NCBI GenBank assembly: GCA_963975885.1
Contig: CAXBIS010000002.1
Location: 186,001 to 250,000 of the forward strand
Reading direction: 5' to 3'
From: Pseudazoarcus sp963975885
GTDB lineage: Bacteria; Pseudomonadota; Gammaproteobacteria; Burkholderiales; Rhodocyclaceae
DNA length: 64,000 nucleotides
The notes beneath the pieces are model-generated. The model was not told the origin of the DNA, searched no databases, and saw nothing but the letters and a program-made list of their open reading frames with translations. The position numbers and the translations under genes are program-made. Shown here piece by piece: positions 45,725 to 54,937 of the stretch (position 1 is the first letter of the stretch; each line of letters opens with the position of its first letter).

Positions 45725-46219
45725 ATGAAACGACGCACATTTCTAAACGGGCTGGCCGGCTTCGCCGCCGTCCCGTTCCTGCCCGCCGCCCATGCGGCTA
45801 CCGAGGGAGGCACCACGACGATGATCGACAAGCTCGAACTAAGCGAGGACGAATGGAAGAAGCGGCTCACGCCCGACCAGTACCGCATCCTGCGCCGCGA
45901 AGGCACCGAGCCGCCGGGCAGCAGCCCGCTCAACGACGAGAAGCGAGCCGGCACCTACCACTGCGCCGGCTGCGACCTGCCGCTGTACACATCGGACATG
46001 AAGTACGACAGCGGCACCGGCTGGCCCAGCTTCTACACCCACCTGCCCGACGTGTTCGGCACCAAGCGCGACTTCAAGATGATCCTGCCGCGCACCGAAT
46101 ATCACTGCGCGCGCTGCGGAGGGCACCACGGCCACGTTTTCAACGACGGCCCGCCACCGACCGGCAAACGCTGGTGCAACAACGGCCTGGCGCTGCGCTT
46201 CGTGCCGGAAGCGGGCTGA
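45725..46219 (+). CDS. msrB: Tat-exported peptide-methionine (R)-S-oxide reductase MsrB
   Basis: 164 aa. Twin-arginine type leader KRRTFLNGLAGFAAVP (cleavage near AHAA) then MsrB. Zinc-site CXXC pairs are CAGC and CARC; the catalytic Cys is in RWCNNGLALRF. CGGAGGAACC precedes the ATG. Together with MsrA it reduces both sulfoxide diastereomers in the periplasm. Converges on the GGDEF/EAL gene with 3 bases between stops. Confidence 0.93.
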   Translation: MKRRTFLNGLAGFAAVPFLPAAHAATEGGTTTMIDKLELSEDEWKKRLTPDQYRILRREGTEPPGSSPLNDEKRAGTYHCAGCDLPLYTSDMKYDSGTGWPSFYTHLPDVFGTKRDFKMILPRTEYHCARCGGHHGHVFNDGPPPTGKRWCNNGLALRFVPEAG

Positions 46220-46222
46220 CGA

Positions 46223-48760
46223 TCAGGACGGATCGCCGGTGATGTCCGGGGCGGCCGAACGCTTGAGCTCGACGTGCCAGAAGGCTTCGCGTAACTGTGC
46301 TCGAAGCTCCTCGTTGTCCCAGGGCTTGAGCAGGAACTTGTAGACCGCGCCGCGATTGACCGATTGCGTCACCGATTCCAGATCGGTGAAGCCGGTCAGC
46401 ACGATGCGCAGGGTGGCCGGGTGCAGTTCCTTGACGCGCTCGAGGAACTCGCTTCCGCTCACGCCACCGCCCATGCGCTGATCCGCGATCAGCACGTGCA
46501 CGTCCTCGGAGGCGAGGATGCGCAGCGCGTCTTCAGCGCTACCCGCGGTCAGGATACGGTAACCGTCCGGGCGCAGCAGTCGCGTGAGTGCGGCACGCAC
46601 GCTCGCCTCATCATCGACGATCAGCAGCGTGCGCACCGCACACAGCGTCGGGGGCGGCTCGAACAGCGGCCGCTTCCGCGCGAGAAGTTCCGGCACACAA
46701 CCGGCCGCAACCGGCCGACTCATGTGATAGCCCTGCAAGTCGTCGCAGAAGTGTCTCCCCAGATACACCGCCTGCGCCTCGGTCTCTACGCCTTCGGCAA
46801 CCACACCGAGACGCAGGTTGTGGGCGACGGCGATGATCGCCCGACAGATGGCCGCGTCGTCTGGATCGTTGATGATGTCGCGCACGAAGGAAATGTCGAT
46901 CTTGAGCCGGTCTACGGGCAATCGCTTGAGATAGGCCAGGTTGGAATACCCTGTGCCGAAATCGTCGATTGCGATGCGCACACCCAGATGCTTGAGCGCC
47001 TGCAGCAAGCCGACCAGGGTCTCATGCTTGTCCATCACCATGGACTCGGTAATTTCGAGTTCGAGCAGCGAGGGCTCCAGACCGGTGTCTTCGAGCACCT
47101 GCGCGACCGTGCGCACGAAGTCGTCACGTCGTAGCTGTGCCACCGAAACGTTGACCGACACCGGCAGACGGATACCGTGCTCGCCCTGCCATCGCACGGC
47201 CTGTCGGCAAGCCTCGGCCAACACCCAGGCGCCGATGGGCACGATCAGGCGACTCTCTTCGGCGATGTGGATGAACTGCCCCGGCGGGATCTGACCGCGC
47301 TCCGGATGATTCCAGCGCAACAGCACCTCGAGTCCGCTCACGACACCCGACACCGCATTGACCTGCGGCTGGTAATAGAGCTCGAACTGGCCGGCTTCGA
47401 GCGCACGCCGCAGCATGCCCTCGATCCGGATGCGATCGGACACGCGCTGGTTGAGCTCCGGCTTGTAGTACTGGAACTGCGCCCGGCCCGCATCCTTGGC
47501 CCGATACATGGCCAGGTCGGCGTTGCGCAACAGGGTCGCGACATCGTCGCCGTCTCGAGGATGGAAGGCCACCCCCATGCTCGCGCTCACCCGCAGACTC
47601 TCGCCCTCGAGCTCGACCGGTTCTCCGAGCGCAGCGTAGATGCGTTCGACCAGCGGCAACACGTCCTCTTCACGCAGGAGCGCGGGACAGACCACGACAA
47701 ACTCGTCACCGCCAAGCCGCGCCACCGTGTCGCCCTCACGCGCACAGCCCAGAATGCGATCGGCGACGATCTTGAGCAGGCTGTCGCCCACATGATGACC
47801 AATGCCGTCGTTGATGACCTTGAACTCGTCCAGGTCGATGAACAGCAAGCCGACCGACTGCCCATAGCGCCGCGCAAACGCCAGCGCCTGCGATATGCGG
47901 TCGGCCAGCAGTGCGCGGTTGGGCAGGCCGGTCAGGACATCGTGAGTGGCCTGGTAGGCCAGTTCGGCTTCGTAGCGCTTGTTCGCGGTGACGTCGCTGA
48001 TGACGCCGACGAAATGCGTGACCAGCCCCTCGTCGTCACGTACCGGAGCGATGAACATGTCGTTCCAGAACGCCTCGCCGTTCCGGCGAAAATTGGGCAC
48101 GACAACGTGCACCTCGCGGTGCTCCTGAATCGCGCGCCGCACCTCGATAAGGGCCGGTTCGCCAGCGCTCCCCCCATTCAGGAAGCGGGGATTGCGACCA
48201 ACCACTTCCTCCTCGGAAAAGCCGGTGATGCGCTCGAAGGCCGGATTGACGAAACGGATCGGCAGGTCCGGTTCGCGCGCGTCGCAGATCATGATGCCGT
48301 TGGCCGCCGACTCGATCGCGCGGCGATTGAGGCGCAGCGCCTCCTCGCGCTCCTCGAGGGCGAGCAGCATGCGCCGTTGCCCAACGGCATAACGCAGCGA
48401 GCGGTCCAGGCTGCGCGCGCTCATCTCCTGCTTGACCAGATAGTCCGAGGCACCCAGTTCGACGGCAAGCCGGTCGACGGCGTCATTCCCCTGACCAGTG
48501 GCCATCACCACGGCCGGACGCCGCGGCAAGGCGAGGATGCGACGCAGGACGTCGATGCCGTCCTCCCCTCCGAGCCGATAGTCGAGAAGACAGGCATCGA
48601 ATCCTTGCGATTCGATGCACGCGAGCGCGGCAGCCGTATCGTTTGCCCAGCCAACCTCGTATGACGGGTAGTCAATATCCTCGAGATGATCGCGCACGAG
48701 GATGAAGTCGTCCTCATCATCGTCGATCACGAGAATGCGCAGGTGGGCGATCGGTGTCAT
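46223..48760 (-). CDS. REC-PAS-GGDEF-EAL-REC c-di-GMP signalling protein
   Basis: 845 aa, cytosolic. REC1 (1-125, Asp60), PAS/PAC (about 145-262), GGDEF (about 263-435; intact GGDEF 350-354 with an I-site RxxD 341-344), EAL (about 440-700; motif EVL at 478-480, with NVSVAQL, EITESM, DDFGTGYS and AEGVET intact) and REC2 (about 712-835). Both cyclase and phosphodiesterase sites look competent. Last gene of the leftward signalling run. Confidence 0.93.
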   Translation of the reverse strand: MTPIAHLRILVIDDDEDDFILVRDHLEDIDYPSYEVGWANDTAAALACIESQGFDACLLDYRLGGEDGIDVLRRILALPRRPAVVMATGQGNDAVDRLAVELGASDYLVKQEMSARSLDRSLRYAVGQRRMLLALEEREEALRLNRRAIESAANGIMICDAREPDLPIRFVNPAFERITGFSEEEVVGRNPRFLNGGSAGEPALIEVRRAIQEHREVHVVVPNFRRNGEAFWNDMFIAPVRDDEGLVTHFVGVISDVTANKRYEAELAYQATHDVLTGLPNRALLADRISQALAFARRYGQSVGLLFIDLDEFKVINDGIGHHVGDSLLKIVADRILGCAREGDTVARLGGDEFVVVCPALLREEDVLPLVERIYAALGEPVELEGESLRVSASMGVAFHPRDGDDVATLLRNADLAMYRAKDAGRAQFQYYKPELNQRVSDRIRIEGMLRRALEAGQFELYYQPQVNAVSGVVSGLEVLLRWNHPERGQIPPGQFIHIAEESRLIVPIGAWVLAEACRQAVRWQGEHGIRLPVSVNVSVAQLRRDDFVRTVAQVLEDTGLEPSLLELEITESMVMDKHETLVGLLQALKHLGVRIAIDDFGTGYSNLAYLKRLPVDRLKIDISFVRDIINDPDDAAICRAIIAVAHNLRLGVVAEGVETEAQAVYLGRHFCDDLQGYHMSRPVAAGCVPELLARKRPLFEPPPTLCAVRTLLIVDDEASVRAALTRLLRPDGYRILTAGSAEDALRILASEDVHVLIADQRMGGGVSGSEFLERVKELHPATLRIVLTGFTDLESVTQSVNRGAVYKFLLKPWDNEELRAQLREAFWHVELKRSAAPDITGDPS

Positions 48761-48806
48761 CTTGCGGGTACCGAGAAGGGCATGCACGCCGGGGCAGATG
48801 TAGGGT

Positions 48807-50411
48807 TCATGACGGATCCGCGTCACGCACACCGGCGACGGGCGCGCAGGGTAGCACGAGGCGGAAACACGCGCCCTCCCCTGGACGCCCATGGGCCGAG
48901 ACTTCTCCACCATGGCGCATCGCCACGCTGCGCACGATGGCCAGCCCCATGCCCGAACCGTCGGGACCCTGCGTCGTGTCGAGCCGCACGAAGGGCTCGA
49001 AGATGCGCCCCGCGTACGCCGGATCGAAGCCCTGGCCGTTGTCCTCGACCTCGATCATCGCATGGCCATCGGGTGTGGTGCGGCACCGGATCACGACGCG
49101 CGGCGTTCGCTCCGGATGCCGGTACTTGAGGCCGTTGGCGACGAGGTTTTGCAAGGCCTGACGAATCTGATCGCGGTCGGCTTTGAGCACCGGCAGTTCG
49201 CCGTCGACCACGACGCTGCCCCCATTCAATTCGAGGTCCTCGCGCACTTCCTCGACCACCTCGGCCAGCGCGACGGGTCGCAACGGGTTCTGATGCCGGA
49301 CCACCCGCGAATAGCGCAGCAGCGCGTCGAGCAAGGCGTCCATGCGCGCAGCAGCCTGACCCATTCGCCGCAGATAGTCCGAGCGCTGAATCGCGGACAT
49401 ATCCGCCTCGCCGAGCAGGCGGTCCGCGAACACCTGCAGCTTGCGCAAGGGCTCGCGCAAGTCATGCGAGGCGATCGACGCGAAGTGCCGCAACTCCTGG
49501 TTGCTGCGCTCGAGTTCGGTCCGTAGCGCCGCCATCGCCACCTCATCGCGCTTGCGACGGCTAATGTCGCGAAAATACACCGCCAGTCCCTCCGGAGACG
49601 GATAGGCATGCACTTCGAACCAGGTTTCCAACGGCGGGAAGTAGAACTCCAGGTGTTCGGTCACGCCGGTCTCGAGCGCACGGTGATAGGCGGGATAGAC
49701 CGGAGAATCGACGGCGTCCGGAAACTCTTCCCATACGTTTCGGCCAATCAGATCCTCCCGCGTGCGCAACAACACGCGTTCGGCTTCCCGATTGACATAC
49801 GTGAAGCGCCATTCACGGTCGACGGTGAAGAAAGCGTCGGTGATGCTCTCCAGTGTCGTCGCCAGCCGCTCGGCCAGACGCTTGCTCTCGGCTTCGGCAC
49901 GCTCGGCCGCGATGCGCGCCTCGTCCAGGCGCAGATTGCGCACGCGCAATTCCATCTCCAGCACGGTCTGCTCGGCGAACATGCGCAGCAGATCGCGCTC
50001 CGCAGTCGTGAGTTCGCGCGGCTGGTGGTCCATCACGCAGAACGTACCCATCACGCGTCCCGACGGCGCAACCAGCGGTGCCCCGGCATAGAAGCGGATG
50101 TGCGGCGGTCCGGTAACCAGCGGATTGTCCGCGAAACGAGCATCATTCCGCGCGTCGGCCACCTCGAGCACGCAGGTGTCACGGATCGTGTAATCGCAGA
50201 ATGCAACCGGACGCGGCGTCTGCGGGACATCGATACCGATCCGGGCCTTGAACCACTGGCGCTCGCGGTCGACCAGCGTAACGGTGGCGATCGGCACGCC
50301 GCAGGCCTTGGCCGCGATTTCCACGAGTCGATCGAACGCCGTCTCCGGCTTCGTATCGAGAATGCCGTAGGACCACAGCTCGGACAGTCGCCGCTCTTCC
50401 TCCGCGTCCAC
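48807..50411 (-). CDS. GAF-PAS histidine kinase (Cph1-like HisKA)
   Basis: 534 aa soluble kinase. GAF (about 20-155: RFYAGAPLVAPSGRVMGTFCVMD), PAS (about 185-290), HisKA with His316 in ASHDLREPLRK, and HATPase (about 400-520, GSGMGLAIVRSVA). GTG at 50411 is preferred since AAGGAG lies 10 bases upstream; a TTG at 50420 is too close to it. The DLREPLRK box is shared with the kinase at 51143-53410. Confidence 0.9.
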   Translation of the reverse strand: MDAEEERRLSELWSYGILDTKPETAFDRLVEIAAKACGVPIATVTLVDRERQWFKARIGIDVPQTPRPVAFCDYTIRDTCVLEVADARNDARFADNPLVTGPPHIRFYAGAPLVAPSGRVMGTFCVMDHQPRELTTAERDLLRMFAEQTVLEMELRVRNLRLDEARIAAERAEAESKRLAERLATTLESITDAFFTVDREWRFTYVNREAERVLLRTREDLIGRNVWEEFPDAVDSPVYPAYHRALETGVTEHLEFYFPPLETWFEVHAYPSPEGLAVYFRDISRRKRDEVAMAALRTELERSNQELRHFASIASHDLREPLRKLQVFADRLLGEADMSAIQRSDYLRRMGQAAARMDALLDALLRYSRVVRHQNPLRPVALAEVVEEVREDLELNGGSVVVDGELPVLKADRDQIRQALQNLVANGLKYRHPERTPRVVIRCRTTPDGHAMIEVEDNGQGFDPAYAGRIFEPFVRLDTTQGPDGSGMGLAIVRSVAMRHGGEVSAHGRPGEGACFRLVLPCAPVAGVRDADPS

Positions 50412-50494
50412 TGCTTTCAATCTCCTTGCGAAACGGCTCGCCTAGGACAAGCGCAGACCCCGCCGTCCCGACGCCTTACCGAGAACGCTCCGAA

Positions 50495-50980
50495 TCACGA
50501 GCGATGCGCGCGCGGGATCGACTCTTCCGGCGATCCCGGTGGCAGTTCGACGACATCGAACCAGTAATGGCCGAAGGCGCGCATCGCTTCGACCAGACCG
50601 GCGAAAGTCACCGGTTTGGTGATGAAGGAATTGCTGCCGGCCGCATAGCTGCCGAGGATGTCGTCGTCGGATTTCGAGGTGGTCAACACGATCACCGGGA
50701 TATACCGCAACGTCTTGTCTGCACGAAGTCGCACCAGCGCCTCGCGACCGTCCATGCGGGGCATGTTCAGATCGAGCAGAATCAGTGCCGGCTCCGGACT
50801 GACCGCCGGCGCAGCATGTTCGCCTCGGCGCAGCAGATAGTCGAACAGTTCCACCCCGTCGGATACGGTGCGCAACTCGCACTGAAGGCCGCTTTGCGCG
50901 AAGGCGTCACGCGTGAGCAGGCGGTCGTCCGCATCGTCATCGGCGAGCAGTACGACTGGAATCTTGCGCGATGCGCCCAT
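50495..50980 (-). CDS. Rcp1-like single-domain response regulator
   Basis: 161 aa, a REC domain only. Acceptor Asp70 in ILLDLNMPRMDG, Thr/Lys in VLTTSKSDDDI and ITKPV. The insert SDGVELFDYLLRRGEH is typical of Rcp1, the partner of Cph1-type kinases. AGGAG lies 9 bases upstream of the ATG. It sits between two kinases with Cph1-like H-boxes and may take phosphate from either. Confidence 0.92.
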   Translation of the reverse strand: MGASRKIPVVLLADDDADDRLLTRDAFAQSGLQCELRTVSDGVELFDYLLRRGEHAAPAVSPEPALILLDLNMPRMDGREALVRLRADKTLRYIPVIVLTTSKSDDDILGSYAAGSNSFITKPVTFAGLVEAMRAFGHYWFDVVELPPGSPEESIPRAHRS

Positions 50981-51019
50981 CGAAACCGTCTCCTGAGTCG
51001 AACGGAGAACCTCGCGTCC

Positions 51020-51068
51020 AAAAAAAATGCACTTGCGGGACCACGAGAACAATGGATTCATGGTCCGC
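51020..51068 (-). terminator. Hairpin with T8 tract upstream of the Rcp1-like gene
   Basis: On the minus strand GCGGACCA pairs with TGGTCCCGC (one bulge) around a 16-base loop, followed after 7 bases by eight T. It lies in the 162-bp gap after the sensor-kinase stop and may separate two transcription units. Confidence 0.45.
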
Positions 51069-51142
51069 AATCGGGTGCGCGATTGCAAGAGGATGCGACA
51101 TCTCATCGCGTCGACACACGAATTAGGTTGCAATCCAGCCTG

Positions 51143-53410
51143 CTACGCTTCGCCAGCATTCGCAGATTTCGGAGCCGATGGCAGCTCGAAGCAGAAGCTC
51201 GCACCCCCGCCTTCGCGTGCAGCGGCCTCGACGCGGCCACGGTGGCGTTCGACGATGCGCCGCACCACCGCCAGCCCCAGCCCGCTGCCCTCGTATTCAC
51301 TGCGTCCGTGAAGGCGCACGAAAGGCGCGAAGATGCGCTCCCCCACATCGTCCGGGATACCGATTCCGCGGTCGCGCACGCATACGCGCACCCATCCGGC
51401 GCGCGCCGCCTCGGCCACCACCTCGATCTCCGGAGCACTCCCCTCAGGCACGAACTTGAGTGCGTTCCCGATCAGGTTCTGCAGTACCTGACGGATCTGG
51501 GTCGCATCCGCGGTGACCGCCGGCAATCGTGAAACGCGCACGCGCGCGCCCGATTCCGCGATGTGTTCCTCGAGGTCGGACAGCACCTCGGCGACAATGG
51601 CGTCAAGTTCGACCCGGCGCATCGGTTGCGCACGCGTGTGCACGCGCGACATCTTGAGCAGGTCGTCGATCAATTGCTGCATGCGTCGCGCCGCGTCGCA
51701 CATGCGCGCCAGATAATCGAGCCCGCGTGCGTCAAGCTGGTCAGCATAGGCCGATTCGAAACGGCCGGCGAAGGCCACCACCTTGCGCAGCGGCTCCTGC
51801 AGATCGTGCGAGGCGACATAGGCGAAATCCTGCAGTTCGCGGTTGCTGCGCCCAAGCTCCGCGACCAGTTCCTCGAGCCGCAAGGCCAGGCGCTTGCGTT
51901 CGTCGATATCCTCGTGCGCAACCACCGCCCCGCCCGCCGCACCGCGCAGCAGCGTTACGCGCATCTCGTACCAGCGCGCTTCACCCGCCTCCTCACGCGC
52001 GTACTCGACGCTCGCGCACGGCCCATTGCCCGGATCGCTCGCTTCGCCATCCTCGGCGCTCCGATGCGCGAGCACACCCGAGATCGCCTCGCACATCGGG
52101 TGCCACCATCCACCTTCGAGCAGGTCTCGATCCTCGTGCAGGGCGACCAGATAATCCACCCCGGTCGCAGGTGCGCCTCGATCGGCACCCCAGGCGGCGT
52201 TGGTCGCGAGCACCCGCCCATAGGCGTCGAGCACGACAATGCGCGCGCTGAGCGAATCGAGGATGGACGCGTTCAGTGCCCGCGCCGCCTCGAGCGCACG
52301 ATTGGCCTGCAGCCAGTCGTTCTCGCGCTGCGCCAGTGCGTCGGCCATTGAATTGAAAGCCGATGCGATCAGATCGAACTCGTCACGCCGCCCGGCGTCC
52401 GGGCCCGGCGTCACGCGCGCGGACGCATCGCCGCGTTCGAGCGCCTCGGCGGTTGCGACGATATCGTCCAGACGCCGGCCGAAGATCCGCCCCGCACCGA
52501 ACCACAGGATCGCGAATCCCGACAGCCCGACCAGCGCGATCGCGCCGACGCCAAGCGCGAAGGTACGCCCGGCTGCGTGCCCGATGGCACGCTCGTCGAT
52601 GCCGATGGCGATTGAATAGGCATGCTCGCCATTGACATCGACGGACTGGAAGCTGAAGCGACGCGGCACGCCGTCGAGCGAGACGAATTCGTCGGCTCCA
52701 TCCCGCCGTTCGAGGACTGCGCGCACCAGCGGATGTTCGGGAAAGCTGCGTCCGGTCCATTGGTCGTCATCCGGGAATCGGCCGATCACGGTGCCGTCCC
52801 GATCGAGCAACAGCAACAGATCGCCCGGATCGAGCGAGACGCTGCTCGCGACGCGATCAAAACCGGAAAAGCGTGTCGCCGTGAACACCACGCCCATCAT
52901 GGTCCCGCCCTCGTCGAACACCGGCATCGCGAAAGCCACGCTGCCCACGCCGGTAAGCCGCCCACGGTAATAACCGCTGAACGAAAAGCCGCGGCGTTCG
53001 AACGCGCCGCGGAAGTATTCACGGTCGGCGATGTTGATCGGTGCTCCGCCGCGCGAGAGCGCACTGCAAACGATGTCGCCATCCAGATCGGCAAGACCGA
53101 TATTGAGCACTTCGGGATGCTGGATCGCGATGCCCAGCATCAGGGGCGTGCAACCGGCCTCGTCCAGATCGACCACCACCGGCGCATGGGCCATCGTGAA
53201 CAGCAGATCGCGCGTTGCGTCGATCGAGCGACTGAATTCCAGCCAGGCCAGACTCACGTAGCGGCGCGCCGACTCGCGCGAGACTTCCAGGGCTTCCAGG
53301 CGCTGCCGGTTACTCGCATACAGCATCAGCACGAAGGCCGGCACCAGAGAGAGCAGCATCAGCCAGGCCAGACGGCGTCGCAAACGGCTCGATCGCACTG
53401 GCAGACTCAT
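51143..53410 (-). CDS. Membrane histidine kinase with double-Cache sensor, HAMP and PAS
   Basis: 755 aa. TM1 (about 15-32), a periplasmic dCache-like domain (about 40-280, ADREYFRGAFERRGFSFSGYYRG and DGTVIGRFPDD), TM2 (about 285-305), HAMP (about 306-365), a PAS-like domain (about 375-505), HisKA with His535 in YVASHDLQEPLRK and HATPase (about 625-745). It should sense a small extracellular ligand; identity unknown. 9 bases after the hemerythrin kinase. Confidence 0.92.
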   Translation of the reverse strand: MSLPVRSSRLRRRLAWLMLLSLVPAFVLMLYASNRQRLEALEVSRESARRYVSLAWLEFSRSIDATRDLLFTMAHAPVVVDLDEAGCTPLMLGIAIQHPEVLNIGLADLDGDIVCSALSRGGAPINIADREYFRGAFERRGFSFSGYYRGRLTGVGSVAFAMPVFDEGGTMMGVVFTATRFSGFDRVASSVSLDPGDLLLLLDRDGTVIGRFPDDDQWTGRSFPEHPLVRAVLERRDGADEFVSLDGVPRRFSFQSVDVNGEHAYSIAIGIDERAIGHAAGRTFALGVGAIALVGLSGFAILWFGAGRIFGRRLDDIVATAEALERGDASARVTPGPDAGRRDEFDLIASAFNSMADALAQRENDWLQANRALEAARALNASILDSLSARIVVLDAYGRVLATNAAWGADRGAPATGVDYLVALHEDRDLLEGGWWHPMCEAISGVLAHRSAEDGEASDPGNGPCASVEYAREEAGEARWYEMRVTLLRGAAGGAVVAHEDIDERKRLALRLEELVAELGRSNRELQDFAYVASHDLQEPLRKVVAFAGRFESAYADQLDARGLDYLARMCDAARRMQQLIDDLLKMSRVHTRAQPMRRVELDAIVAEVLSDLEEHIAESGARVRVSRLPAVTADATQIRQVLQNLIGNALKFVPEGSAPEIEVVAEAARAGWVRVCVRDRGIGIPDDVGERIFAPFVRLHGRSEYEGSGLGLAVVRRIVERHRGRVEAAAREGGGASFCFELPSAPKSANAGEA

Positions 53411-53419
53411 CGCCGCACC

Positions 53420-54934
53420 TCAGCCGGCCACGGATGAATCGCCGACCGCGTCGTCCTGCGCGATGGGAAGCCAGACCCGGATGCGCGTACCGGTCCCGGG
53501 TACGCTGTCGACGTCGATACGCCCACCGTGCCGCTCGACGATGCCGTAGGACAGCGGCAAGCCCAGGCCGGTGCCCTTGCCCACCGGCTTGGTCGTGAAG
53601 AACGGATCGAAGATGCGCCGCTGCACGTCCGGCGTCATGCCGCAGCCGGTGTCCTCGATCTCGATCCACACTTGCTCGCCGGCCACGCCCGAACGCAGCG
53701 CGATGGTGCCGCGCTCGGCGATGGCGTGCGCAGCATTGACCAGCAGATTCATGAACACCTGGTTGATCTGCCCCGGCAGGCAGGCCACCAGCGGCAGAGG
53801 CTCGAACGCGCGCACGATGTCGGCCTTGTAACGCAACTCATTGTAGACGACGTTGAGCGTGCTCTCGAGCCCGGCGAGCAGGTCCACCGTCTGCCATTCG
53901 TGGCTGTCGACGTGCGCGAAGCTCTTCAGATCCTGGATGATCGAAGTCACGCGCGAGAGCCCCTCGCGACTCTCGCTGACCAGGTCGATAATGTCGTTGC
54001 GCACGTAGGCCAGATCGCACTCTTCGCGCATCCGGGCGAGATGCGCACGCCTCGCCTCGGGCAACGCCGACTCGGCCCCGACATAGGCGTCAAGCAGCCG
54101 CAGCAGATCGTCCAGGTAATGGGTGAGCGTGCCCAGATTGGAATTCACGAAACCGACCGGGTTGTTGATCTCGTGCGCAACACCGGCCGCAAGCTGCCCG
54201 ATGGAGGCCAGCCGCTCGGACTGCATCAACTGGTCCTGCGCAGTTTCGAGCTGTTCAAGGCTCGCACGCAGCGTTTCGTTGCGTGCTTCCAGCTCTTGCG
54301 TACGTTTGGCCACGCGCTGCTCGAGCAGGCGGTTGGCGTTGCGCAGGCTGTCTTCGGCCTCGGCCAGCGCGACGTTGCGCGAGACGATCAGATTGACCAT
54401 GTTGCCCAGCGTCTCGAGCAGGGTGCGCGCCGGCCCTTCGGCGAGCAGATCGCGCTCTTCCTCCAGATAGGCATCGACTGGAGAATGACCGCGGCGCACC
54501 GCCTTGATTTGGCGCGCCATCACCACGTCTTCGCCGCGCACATGGAAAGCGAACCAGCTCCGCAGGTATTCGTGCAGTGCACGCAATCCATCGCGCGTAT
54601 CGAAGCCGCGCGAAGCATCGATGGCCTCGACATGCTTTACGAAGGCGACGTGCTCGGAGGCATGGCGCCGCAGGTGGCGCACGTCCAGACCCGAATCACG
54701 AATGAGTGCCTCCTCGGCAGCGAAGTGTTCGCGCAGCGCCACAATCAGGGCATCGAGGCGCTGGTGCACGGCATCGACGGTGGGCACCGAGCCCGCCGTC
54801 GCGAGCGTCGCGAAGGCATCGATGCACGCAACGATGCGGTCGTGCTCGGCGTCGCAGTCGGGCAGGCTCAACAAGGGCTCGCGGCCCCACATGGGATGCT
54901 GTGACGCGTGTGGCGCTTGCCCCGCCGGTTGCAT
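53420..54934 (-). CDS. Hemerythrin-histidine kinase fusion
   Basis: 504 aa, soluble. Residues 15-150 form a bacteriohemerythrin-type four-helix bundle with all seven di-iron ligands: His31, His70, Glu74, His91, His95, His131 and Asp136 (HXXXE, HXXXH and HXXXXD spacings). A coiled coil (about 180-235) leads to HisKA with His254 (GVAHEINNPVG) and HATPase (about 360-490, GTGLGLPLSYGIVE). A likely O2 or redox sensor kinase. 3 bases after the REC-HD-GYP gene, so they are likely partners. Confidence 0.92.
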   Translation of the reverse strand: MQPAGQAPHASQHPMWGREPLLSLPDCDAEHDRIVACIDAFATLATAGSVPTVDAVHQRLDALIVALREHFAAEEALIRDSGLDVRHLRRHASEHVAFVKHVEAIDASRGFDTRDGLRALHEYLRSWFAFHVRGEDVVMARQIKAVRRGHSPVDAYLEEERDLLAEGPARTLLETLGNMVNLIVSRNVALAEAEDSLRNANRLLEQRVAKRTQELEARNETLRASLEQLETAQDQLMQSERLASIGQLAAGVAHEINNPVGFVNSNLGTLTHYLDDLLRLLDAYVGAESALPEARRAHLARMREECDLAYVRNDIIDLVSESREGLSRVTSIIQDLKSFAHVDSHEWQTVDLLAGLESTLNVVYNELRYKADIVRAFEPLPLVACLPGQINQVFMNLLVNAAHAIAERGTIALRSGVAGEQVWIEIEDTGCGMTPDVQRRIFDPFFTTKPVGKGTGLGLPLSYGIVERHGGRIDVDSVPGTGTRIRVWLPIAQDDAVGDSSVAG

Positions 54935-54937
54935 CGG

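Noticed and set aside
46223..48760. EAL domain judged inactive because the motif reads EVL
   Set aside because: EVL is a common active variant and the other metal and catalytic residues are all present.
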